A DNA stretch of 64,000 nucleotides, taken from contig NC_069133.1 in the NCBI RefSeq assembly GCF_026914265.1, positions 53,085,182 through 53,149,181 of the forward strand, in the 5' to 3' direction. The number at the start of each line of letters is the position of its first letter. Position 1 is the stretch's first letter. The notes below the pieces were generated by a model that ran no database searches, had not been told where the DNA came from, and saw only the letters and a program-made list of their open reading frames with translations. This DNA comes from Mya arenaria (taxonomy: Eukaryota; Mollusca; Bivalvia; Myida; Myidae). Positions 48,170 to 59,500 of this stretch are shown piece by piece. The position numbers and the translations under genes were made by a program.

Positions 48170-51100
48170 CTCACCACCGACTGCAGCATGTTTGGTGGTG
48201 AGAGATGCAGCATGTTTGGTGATGAAAGCTGCAGCATAGTTGGTCGTGAAAACTGCAACATGGCTGATAGTGAACACTGCAACACGGTTGGTGGTGAAAA
48301 CTGGAGCATGGTTGATGGTGAACACTAGAGCACGGTTGGTGGTGAACACTTCAGCATGGTTGGTCGTGAAAACTACCACATGACAGATAGTGAACACTGC
48401 AACACGGTTGGTGATGAACTCTTCAGCATGGTTGATGGTGAACATTGTAGCATGGTTGTTGGTGAACACTGCACCATGGTTGGTGGTGAACATTGCAGCA
48501 TGGTTGTTGGTGAACACATCAGCATGGTTTGGTGAAAACTGCAGGATGGTTGGTGGTGAAAACTGCAACATGGCTGATAGTGAACATTGCAGCATGGTTG
48601 TTGGTAAACACTGCAACATGGTTTAGTGAAAACTGCAGGATTGTTGGTGGTGAAAACTGCCATATGGCTGATAGTGAACATTGCAACACGATTGGTGGTA
48701 AACACTTCAGCATGGTTTATGGTGAACACTACAGCACGGTTGGTGGTGAACACTTCAGCATGGTTGATGGTGAACACTGCAGCATGGTTGTTGGTGAACA
48801 TTGCACCATGGTTGTTGGTGAACACTGCAGCATATTGGTGGTGTACATTGCAGCATGGTTGTTGGTGAACAATGCAGCATGGTTGTTGGTGATCACTGCA
48901 GCATGGTTGGTGGTGTACATTGCAGCATGGTTGTTGGTGAACAATGCAGCATGATTGTTGGTGATCACTGCAGCATGGTTGCTGGTATACATTGCAGCAT
49001 GGTTGTTTGTGAACACTGCAACACGGTTGGTGTTGAACACTTCGGCATGGTTGATGGTGAACACTGCAGCACGGTTGGGGTTGAACACTTCAGCATGGTT
49101 GTTGGTGAACACTGCAGCATGGTTGGTGGTGTACATTGCAGCATGGTTGTTGGTGAACAATGCAGCATGGTTGTTGGTGATCACTGCAGCATGGTTGGTG
49201 GTGTACATTGCAGCATGGTTGTTGGTGAACAATGCAGCATGATTGTTGGTGATCACTGCAGCATGGTTGCTGGTATACATTGCAGGATTGTTGTTTGTGA
49301 ACACTGCAACACGGTTGGTGTTGAACACTTCGGCATGGTTGATGGTGAACACTGCAGCACGGTTGGGGTTGAACACTTCAGCATGGTTGATGGTGAACAC
49401 TGCAGCACTGTTTGTGGTGAACACTTCAGCATGGTTGATGGTGAACACTGCATCATGGTTGATGGTGAACACTGCAGCATGGTTGTTGGTGAACATTGCA
49501 CCATGGTTGTTGGTGAACACTGCAGCACGGTTGATGGTGAACACTGCAGCATGGTTGGCGGTGAACACTGCAACTTGATTGGTGGTGAACACATTAGCAT
49601 GGTTGGTGGTGAACACTGCAGCAAGGTTGGCGGTGAACACTGCAACTTGATTGGTGGTGAACACTTTAGCATGGTTGGTGGTGAACACTGCATCATGGTT
49701 GGCGGTGAACACTGCATCATGGTTGGCGGTGAACACTGGAGCATGGTTGGCGTTGAACACTGCAACTTGATTGGTGTTGAAAGCTGCAGCACGGGTTGTG
49801 GTGGACGTTGCAACGTATTTGGTGGTGAAACCTGCATCATGGTTGGTGGTGAACACTTCAGCATGGTTGGTGGTGAACACTTCAGCATGGTTGGTGGTGG
49901 AAACTTCAGCATGGTTGGTGGTGAGCACTTCAGAATGGTTGGTGGTGAACACTGCAGCATGGTTGGTGTTGAAAGCTGCAGCACGGTTTGTTGTGGACGT
50001 TGCAACGTATTTGGTGGTGAAACTTGCATCATGGTTGGTGGTGAACACTTCAGAAACGTTGGTGGTGAACACTGAAGCTCGGTTTTAGGTGAACACTTTA
50101 GCATGGTTGGTGGTGAACACTTTAGGGTGGTTGGTCGTGAACACTGCAACTTGATTGGTGTTGAAAGCTGCAGCACTGGTTGTGGTGGACGTTGCAATGT
50201 ATTTGGTGGTGAAACCTGCAGCATGGTTGGTGGTGAACACTTCTGCATGGTTGGTGGTGGAAACTTCAGCATGGTTGGTGGTGAGCACTTCAGAATGGTT
50301 GGTGGTGAACACTGCAGCATGGTTGGTGTTGAAAGCTGCAGCACGGTTTGTTGTGGACGTTGCAACGTATTTTGTGGTGAAACCTGCATCATGGTTGGTG
50401 GTGAACACTTGAGAATGGTTGGTGGTGAACACTGAAGCACGGTTGGTGGTGAACACTGCAGCATGGTTGGTGTTGAAAGCTGCAGCACGGTTTGTTGTGG
50501 ACGTTGCAATGTATTTGGTGGTGAAACCTGCATCATGGTTGGTGGTGAACACTTCAGAATGGTTGGTGGTGAACACTGAAGCATGGTTGGTGGTGAACAC
50601 TGAAGCATGGTTGGTGGTGAACACTGCAGCATGATTGGTGGTGAGCACTTCAGAATGGTTGGTGGTGAACACTGCAGCATGGTTGGTGTTGAAAGCTGCA
50701 GCACGGTTTGTTGTGGACGTTGCAACGTATTTGGTGGTGAAACCTGCATCATGGTTGGTGGTGAACACTTCAGAATGGTTGGTGGTGAACACTGAAGCAC
50801 GGTTGGTGGTGAACACTGAAGCATGGTTGGTGGTGAACACTGCAGCATGGTTTGTGTTTAAAGCTACACCACGGGTTGTGGTGGACGTTGCAACGTGTTT
50901 GGTGGTGAAACCTGCAGCATGGTTGGTCGTGAAGACTGTTGCATGGTTGGTGGTGAAAATTGCAGCATGTCTGATGGTGAAAACTGCAGCATGGTTGGTC
51001 GTGAAAACTGCACCATGGCTAATGGTGAACATTGCAGCATGGTTGGTGGTGAAAACTTAAGCATGGCTGATGGTGAATTATGCAGCATGGTTCGTGGTGA

Positions 51101-52215
51101 AAACTGCGACATGGTTGGTGGTGAAAACTGCAGTATGGTTGTTGATGAAAACTGCACTATGGTTGGAGGTGAAAGCCGCAGCATGGTTGGAGGTGAAAAC
51201 GGCAGCATGGTTGGTGGTGAAAGCTGCAACATCGCTGGTGGTGAAGACTGCACCTTGGTTGGAGGTGAAAGCTGCAGGATGGTTGATGGTGAAAGCTGTA
51301 GCATGGTTGGTGGTGAAAACTTCACCATGGTTGGAGGTGAAACCTGCAGTATGGTTGGTGGTGAACACTGCAGCATGGTTGGTAGTGGACCTTGCAACGT
51401 GTTTGGTGGTGAAAACTGCAGCATGGTTGATGGTGAAACCTGCACCAAGGTTGGAGGTGAAAACTGCACCATGATCGGAAGTGAAAGCTGCAGCATGGTT
51501 GATTGTAAAAACTACAGCATGGTTGATGGTGAAAACTGCAGCATGGTTGATGGTGAAAATGAAGCATGTTTGATGGTGAAAACTGCAGCATGGTTGATGG
51601 TGAAAACTGCAATATGGTTGATGGTGAAAACTGCAGCATGGTTGATGGTGAAAACTGCAGCATGGTTGGTGGTGAAAACTGCAGATTGGTTGATGGTGAA
51701 AACTGCAGCATGGTTGATGGTGAAAAGTGCAGCATGGTTGATGGTGAAAACTGCAATATGGTTAATGGTGAAAAGTGCAGCATGGTTGATGGTGAAAACT
51801 GGAGCATGGTTGATGGTGAAAACTGAAATATGGTTGATGGTGAAAACTGCAGCATGGTTGGTGTTGAAAACTGCACCATGGTTGATGGTGAAAACTGCAC
51901 CATGGTCGATGGTGAACACTGCAGCATGTTTGATGGTGAAAACTGCACCATGGTCGATAGTGAAAACTGCAGCATGGCTGATGGTGACAACCGTTACAAT
52001 AGTGAAAACTGCAGCATGGTTGATAGTGAAAACCACAACATGGCTGAAAGTGAAAACTGCAGCATGTTTGCTGATGAAAGATGCAGCATGGTTGATGGTG
52101 AAAACCACAACATGGCTGATAGTGAAAACTGCAGCATGTTTGCTGATGAAAGATACAGTATGGTTGATGGTGAAATCTACAGCATGGTTGAACATTGTTG
52201 ATGGTGAAATCTCAG
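48170..52215. repeat. 24-bp minisatellite array 2, about 165 copies with higher-order structure
   Basis: The unit is CAGCATGGTTGGTGGTGAAC then ACTG, with GTTGTTGGTG, GTTGATGGTG and GAAAACTG variants concentrated in different parts of the array. A diagnostic variant (AAGCTGCAGCACGG then TTTGTTGTGGACGTTGCAAC) recurs at 49781, 49973, 50165, 50333, 50477, 50693 and 50861. A 288-bp block at 48841 is repeated at 49129. Spacing is in exact multiples of 24. Open frames of up to about 530 codons arise on both strands because 24 is divisible by 3. Confidence 0.95.
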
Positions 52216-55020
52216 AATGATTGATGGACAAAATAGTTGAAATTTACGAAATTCATTTAAAATTTCGACTACGATTTTCGCAAAAGTGTTCGTGATTGCA
52301 TGCACTTTAAGATAAGTGGAGGTATGTTTTCATTTCTGTTTTTAACTTGAACATTTACAGGTGGACGCAGTCTTGGGACCCTTATTGTTTTTTTTTATGA
52401 GAAAATCAATCTCCATCCCTAACTGATATGTACTACCTGCACACATGCACTGTTTATGCCTGAGACGGCTACGAATACAATCGCGTCCAAGTGTGCGATA
52501 CGTAAGGCTAAGGTATGCATTAGCGCCGACATTCGGAAACAATCCACGACTATAATGGCGTGACACCATGACGATAATCATACTGAGGAGGGCAAGGAGG
52601 CACAGAGGTTTTAAGGTCTTACTTATTGAGAGGAAATATCTTTGACAGGGATAAATGAGCAATCCAGCGATTGCCCGCAACACTTTATATAGGCATCTCA
52701 GAATAATACAAAAGTACACCTGTCCAGTCATTACGATTCACATGACTGTGGCTTGTGATGGTGAACGAACTTAAAATGCAAAAATCCGCTACTGTTTGTT
52801 CAAATGATCGATGAAGATTGAGAATGTGTGTGTTGTGTGTGTAATGGGAGGGGGGGGGGGATGCGACCACATTTGAAACATTCCTTAATCTGAATAACTA
52901 AGCTTAGATCTCAGTTCATAAAATATAAATAATTATATAATATGGATTTATAGCGGATACATGTGGGGGGGACCCCCCCCCCCCAACCCTTTAAGTTGTT
53001 GACTTAAATTGGTTAGTATCACGTTTAAGATTAATATGGTTGCAAGTGCAATAAAACGTTTGTGATTTTGATAACAAAGTTCAATGATCTGCACTTGTTG
53101 ACGGAAGTTGACCGACTTTGGTGAATATAGAGTATCTAACAAAAACAGACTGGCTACTTGTGGTAGTCGACTGGTTACTTGATTCATAGATGGCAGTCGA
53201 CTGCATGGTTACTTGATTCAATTTATTCATTAGATATGTATTATATGATTGAATTACTGACATAGCTATAAAACACCAAACCACTTTGTATATGATTATA
53301 TCCAACAGCGGTTGGGATGATACTGCCATCAGTCTGACTTCGGAATTTGTTTATCACATTTATCAGTGTTTGTCTGTAGCTATGGAATTTAATACCGTAA
53401 AGCGTTTTTGAGAGACTTTTTGCAATATTTAATGTCTTTATTCGTTAGGCCATTACTTGCACGGTGAACATCTAGGTGAAACAGTATTTACTGTTGTTGT
53501 TTTTTCTCATTAGCGCAATATCGCCTTATTCTTTTGCAGAAATCCTATATAACATACTATTTTTAATATATATGTAGGATCTGTGTGACTTCCGTTACCG
53601 ATTATCATAATTTTAGAACTCGTAAAACGTAAACTACTGCATGAAAACCGATCAATGTACTCCAGGAGGATTGAGAGTTATGTTCAACGTCATCAATTAT
53701 CAGAATAAGCTGAAATTACCATATAGCTTGTAACGTCACCCAGTCAATATATAAGTGCACGGAAGATTGGGAATTCGTTCACCAGGGGTCGTCTCAAGAT
53801 GTTTGCACAGTTGAACATGTTCGTTTGCTCTACATTAGCTCAGTGTTATGTTATTTAGATGATGTGTGTTTTTTTCTACTACTTTTGAGAAACATTTGCA
53901 TGACGTTGATAACGTTTAAAGTAGATTTGTTTAACCCCAATTGCTAGGTCAGTGTGCCTGTGTGCAAAATCACTATTTAATGCGTTAATGGTCTGTCGGG
54001 AGCATTTTAAATTCTTAATCCCCCTCTCATATTATATTAATTATTCATCCGAGACGCGTTCAAGTTTTCAGAAAATTGTTTCCAAATGCCTTTTTTGTTT
54101 CAATACGATACCATCATTACTGTTTACCCTATGCTACATAGGTAAAACTGGTTTTAAAACCGTCCATTATTATTGAAACATAAAATGAACACTACGACTC
54201 CAGTTTTCTCGTGTCCGATCAAAGCTGCAGGGCGTTTTTAGAAATTTCCTAGTCTACCTGACCTTATTGACTACGTTATGGCTTCACTCTCACCGTATCC
54301 TCACACGTGCAGTGTTAAAAGATAATCTAAAAGCCTTGAGTTGTAATTTACCTTCACTTGTGGGCTAGGTATGGAGCCGAATAGAATCATTCAACCGCGC
54401 AACAACGATCATTACCAAAAAATCCAATACGCTACAGGACCTGTGCAAGTCATCTCGGAATACTCCGCATGAAAATTGACGCATCAGCCCTGCATTAATT
54501 TACGACTAAAAAAATCCAGCCCACCCTTAAGTGTATATTCGAGCCAACCTGGGATGAGGGGGGGGGGGGGGGGCTTCAGTCCTAAAGCCCAGGGCTGAAC
54601 CCGCGCATACAGGTTCATCAAGGATATTGAAACGATTCAAGAAGGGAGGCTAAGAGTGCAGTGTGGGTCGTGTACCATCCTCAACTAGTTATCATTTCAT
54701 GTGAACAAGAATAAAATAATTTCGCAGGTTTATTAAAAAAGAATCCATGTTGACTTGTATCCTTGTTTCATTCTGAACACAAGAAGACGAACAATAACAG
54801 TATTGGTAACTAAGGTGTATTGAAATCATAACAAATAGTACTATAAATGAACACACAACGCAATTCAACACTTGTGGAATTTTCAGCGTTGGTAAGCATG
54901 TATGTTATTTACCAGACCCATTAACTGTGCTGTAGTTTATTAGAATGTACAATGATATGATAAAATAATAGCAAGCTTACATCCTGTTATAATACAAGTT
55001 TTACTGCAACTCATGAATGG
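52216..55020. other. Intergenic spacer with G/C homopolymer tracts
   Basis: Contains poly-G at about 52850-52861 and 54558-54574, and a GGGGGGGACCCCCCCCCCCC inverted tract at about 52965-52985. The phrase GGTTACTTGATTCA is duplicated at about 53174 and 53208. One possible minus-strand exon is listed separately. No other gene is supported. Confidence 0.5.
52437..52582 (-). CDS. Possible orphan exon, unknown product
   Basis: On the minus strand a pyrimidine-rich acceptor (GTGCCTCCTTGCCCTCCTCAG) and a CAG|GTAGTA donor bound 146 bases that are open from an early ATG: MIIVMVSRHYSRGLFPNVGA..., ending in a Cys-containing HKQCMCA. The exon keeps more CpG than its surroundings. A TATATAAAG word lies about 100 bases upstream (52683-52691, minus strand). 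I do not recognise the peptide, and the next sequence downstream is the minisatellite, so a partner exon is not evident. It may be chance. Confidence 0.2.
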
Positions 55021-56523
55021 TAATTTATTAAAGCCCACTGCATAACATGACCATGCTCATTCATCAGCGGTTTGATAATGATAAATCTATGTTGTACGCG
55101 TAGCATCATCCCTCTGATGTACGAGAATGAACATAACATGCTTTAAAAGATCATACGTCATCTGGGAGCATGCGAATATTGCAAAATCATATAAATTTAA
55201 CCGAAAACAATAATTAACAAGCACAAGATCGATAAATAGGGACTCGTCATGGTACATGTAGTTAACTATCAAATACATAAGCAACAAATTCATAGGTGAA
55301 TATTAGTCTACATTTGGTCATGTTCTGTTTATGTACATGACCTACTTGAAAGCCACCTATAAGTGTAACAAAATCCTGAAATAAGCTGAGATTGACATCA
55401 TTTTCTAATAGAGTTTGCCACAAAGGTGAACTTAAAATGAAAATTGGTTACTATGCACATTTCACTATACAACAGTAATGTATCTAGTAAATTTATTGAT
55501 GAAAAGAATGCATCATAAAATGTTAACCTATTTTTTTCTATCAACTTGAAGACACGTAAAAAGCAAACAAGTTATACAGAAAAAAAAGACAAATATGTAA
55601 TAAAAATTCCACATTTGAACATGATTCTCTTCAATTAAGCCATCACCTGCATGAGATAATCATTATAATCATTAAACAGTAAACAGCACTTGTATTGCAT
55701 GTCGACAATAAGTCTTCGGAACATGTTAAAACAATAAAACATCTAAACTTGGTGCTTATTCTCAGAATACATTCAATAGATCTTATAAATCTCAATTTCC
55801 CACTTCCTTCAAGGTATATTAAATTTTGAAATTCATAACAAAATAATCAATTTCCTAGTGCTCAGAACAGTAAACTGATTGTACATTTATCTAAATGACC
55901 TAAACCAAAGAATGCTTAGAAAATGTCACAACACAGAAACAGCAGTAAATGGTTCATACAGAACAACCAGGAAAGAAATCAAGAACTTTTCAGGGACTTC
56001 TTCAAGTGTTTTCCCCAAATTAACAGCTAGTCAGGTTTTTTGGATTCAGGGGACACGATATGTTCATACTTATCCAGACATAAATAAATTTCAACCATCT
56101 AGTTCATTTATATATCAATTGTATATAAAATGCATCCAGAATATCAATAAAAAAGAAGAAAATTTAACACCAAGTTCAGCTGTAAACATATATAAACAAA
56201 CATTTTATGAGTAACAATAAATTATATACACAACTTTTAACAAAATATGACCTAACCATATCTTTAAGATGCACAATTATACTAAATTTCTAGTCACCAA
56301 ACATCAACCTTGAATTAAAATCAACATCAATACTTATTTTTCAAGGGTGAAAAATGTTCATTTAAGCAGGTACTTGCCTGTGAAATGAAAAATGCCAATA
56401 ATTGTACATCCACTCCCAAACAGGTGTCACAAAATACACATGCCATGCTCAACATATGCTTTAAGTCATGTGACATTATTATGGCCATTTGATTGGCTGA
56501 AGTCAAAGATCACTAAAAATAGA
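55021..56523 (-). other. Probable 3' UTR of PDCD4
   Basis: AT-rich sequence directly after the PDCD4 stop on the minus strand. A minus-strand AATAAA lies at 55024-55029, so a 3' UTR of about 1.5 kb is plausible. A 111-codon forward open frame at 55879-56214 lacks family or splice support and is treated as chance. Confidence 0.45.
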
Positions 56524-59500
56524 TCACAGAACAGCTGGTTTAATTTTTCCGCCGTCACCCTCTGACACGAAACGCTTCCTTCCCCTAAAAAGGATAAAAT
56601 ACATGTTTTTCAGTGATTGAAATTCGCATAATTCCCCTATCCAGGGGCCTAAGTCATAGTTTTGATTTGTGTTGATGCATTATGGATTCTAGTATACAAA
56701 TTACACATCTTTCAGCTTAGAGGTCCTGGGTTTAAGCATAACATAAAGCCAAATAAATGCCTCTCACAGCCTTTAGAACACTGCAATCCAGATTTCAAAC
56801 TACAAAACTGACATCAACTGACTGATACACAACATCTGAACAGCTACAATGTATCCTCAAACAAGGAGTATAAATAACTCATCAATTACCAAAACCAGAG
56901 TTGAAAGATGTGCCTCAAGTCCCTTAAATTCACTTGGTCTTAAAAGGTTTTATTTCATGATTAAAGGTAAAGTTTTTGCCCCGAAAAACCTAGCCAAGCC
57001 AACAACACCAACACCAAATATATTACAGTATTTCATCCACATTTCGAAACTAATAATCTAAGGGCATCAAACAATCAACCCAAGGGGGGAAGGCAATTAT
57101 TTTCTTAATGGGTGGGTGCCTTCCCCCCGGGGGTCATATGCTTAAATGGAATAGACCTTAGTGGTCAAGCTCAACACTAATTGCTTTATAATAGACCATT
57201 AAGACTTGAGATATTAAAAATAAATACTCACCCCCTAGGCAGCTCCCTGTAAGTGGCTTCATCAATGAAGCCATCACGATGACACAAATCCCCGAATCTT
57301 TCCAAAAGCGTGTAGGCATTCGGCACATCCAAGTTGATGTCCGGCATGTTGTCAAACACTCGCTTGAATCCCTGAATTTTATGGTTGGTGACAAATACAC
57401 ATATAATATTTAGCCTAAGTCTGTCATTTCCACATGAAACTTGAAATATGTACCTTACGGTGTTCTTACAAAATTTAACCAGGCAAGGGGGATTTGGCTC
57501 TTGAGAGAGCCAACAATCAGAATGTGGATTCTTTTACATCAGTATGACAATTATATAGCCCTACAAATGTCTAACATCCCCTGCTTTCTACTCAAAATTG
57601 TTATGACGGCAAATTGGCAACATGGATTCTTTAGAAAAAAAGGTTATCAAAAGTAGAATGCTTGCATTATAATTGTTCACATTTTGTCAACAGCAATTTC
57701 TATTTCATAATTATCTTTGGCATTAATACGGAATTGCACTAAAATATGAAAATAGCAATATGTTAACAACTGTTATCAAAATATTAAATACCACTACATA
57801 ATTATTTTCAATGATTTAATTCTGCATAAGCATAACTTTTACACCAACCTAGCCGACTCAGTATATAGAGTTGTGTTTATACCTGAGCCACTTGTTCCGG
57901 GGTTAAGATGCAGTGTTCGTACAGAGACTGAAGAAACTTGGACATTCTCTCTGCTGGTCGCTCCGTACCATCTTCCAACACCATCACAGTGGCCTGTAAG
58001 GAAAAAATTGTGCGAACTATAAGAGAGATTGCTTGTAAAAAGGAACATGCTGACATTCTCTCCGCCGACTGGCTGCATACCATCTTCAACCACTGTCACA
58101 GTACAAGACAAGATATGCAAACAACTTGTCATGTTCATAGTTAGAGAGATGTGAATCAACTACTTGAAGGCTCTGAAAAATCCCATTTACTTAAGAACCA
58201 CCCCCTTCACTCTCAATAAAAGGCAAAAGCCCATCGCCTCATAGACTAGTTCATGATGGAAGTGTGGTACCTCTCATTTCTGGTTGCTCTGGAAAAAATC
58301 CCATCCTCTTAAAAGATACAAACCTATCCCTTAAAATAAAGCTAGAGAGCCCCTCACCTCCTAGACTAGTTTATGATGGAAATGTGGCACTTCCAATTCC
58401 TGGATGTTCTGGAAAATCCCATCCTCTTAAAAGACCCAACCCTATCCATAAAAAAGCTTGTGAGCCCCTCACCTCATAGACTAGTTCATGGTGGAAGTGG
58501 GGCACCTCTAACTCCTGGAGGCACCTTGTCGCTTCAATGATGTCACTGGACGACAGGTACTCCTTCAACAGCAGCACCATCTGAAATAGAGCAACTTTTC
58601 TTAGCACTACCAATCGCTGGAATATTCAGTGGCTGCATTATTTCTTTAAAGGTATTGAGAATTTCTTCTTTAGCCATCCCACAGTAGTTTATTGCCCCCT
58701 ATAGCTAGCCTGTTAAATGGCTGTTAACTCCTATTTAACTACGTGATAATTGGATTTATAATAGTGGACCGACCATATAGTTTTACTGGGGTACATTACT
58801 TAGAGCCTAATGGTGAGGGAATACCCATCAAATGCTTTTAAGGATTAGCAAATGAGGTACACAAGTTCTTTTATTTCAATGTGTTTGTTTGTTAAATTTA
58901 ATTGAATGTTTTCTGATGCACCAGTATGTACATGTAGCTTCCAAATATTTGGTTGTTAGCTAACAAAACTAAAAGGTATTAACGCGGCACTCTCACAGAT
59001 TGAACATTTTGTCAACTTTTTTTATTTTTTTGTCTTGGAACGAGCCATTTTTTGCGAAAATCCATGGAAACCAGTTAAGCCTGCTGACAAAAAATTAAAT
59101 GCAGATTTTTATATTTAAGTTCAAAAATTGATGTTTTATGCATTTTTCTTAAACCGTTACGGTTTAAGCCATAAAACATTAATTTTCGAACGGAAATGGG
59201 AAAATCTACGATCTTATTTTTTGTCAGCAATCTTATATCATTGGTTCGCAGATATTTATGCAAAATTTGCTCTATCCAAGACAAAAAATAAAAAGTTGTT
59301 AAAATGGCATACCTGTGAGAGTGCAGCTTTAAACATCATAGATAGTACATGTGTATTCAGGAAAGCTCAATAATGTATGACATTACTTCTGAAAACAAGA
59401 CATGTATCAAGATTGTCTTAACAAAATGATAAATGAAGTTATCATCCATCAATTTAATGGTAAGAAACATAGCACGAGAATCAATCAAATGCACACAGGA

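Noticed and set aside
48175-48175. CRISPR-like array
   Set aside because: The repeats are directly adjacent without unique spacers, and the genome is eukaryotic; this is a minisatellite.
47376-52231. Long open frames (up to about 530 codons) over the 24-bp arrays, including CSMVGGEH-type repeats
   Set aside because: Open on both strands in several frames because 24 is divisible by 3. Substitutions show no synonymous bias by eye, and no start, signal peptide or splice context was found. A repetitive secreted protein cannot be fully excluded without transcript data.
57839-58159. 106-codon minus-strand open frame across a PDCD4 exon
   Set aside because: It runs through intron and the decayed exon copy in a frame different from PDCD4. 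The real exon is 57993-57883, joined by splice sites.
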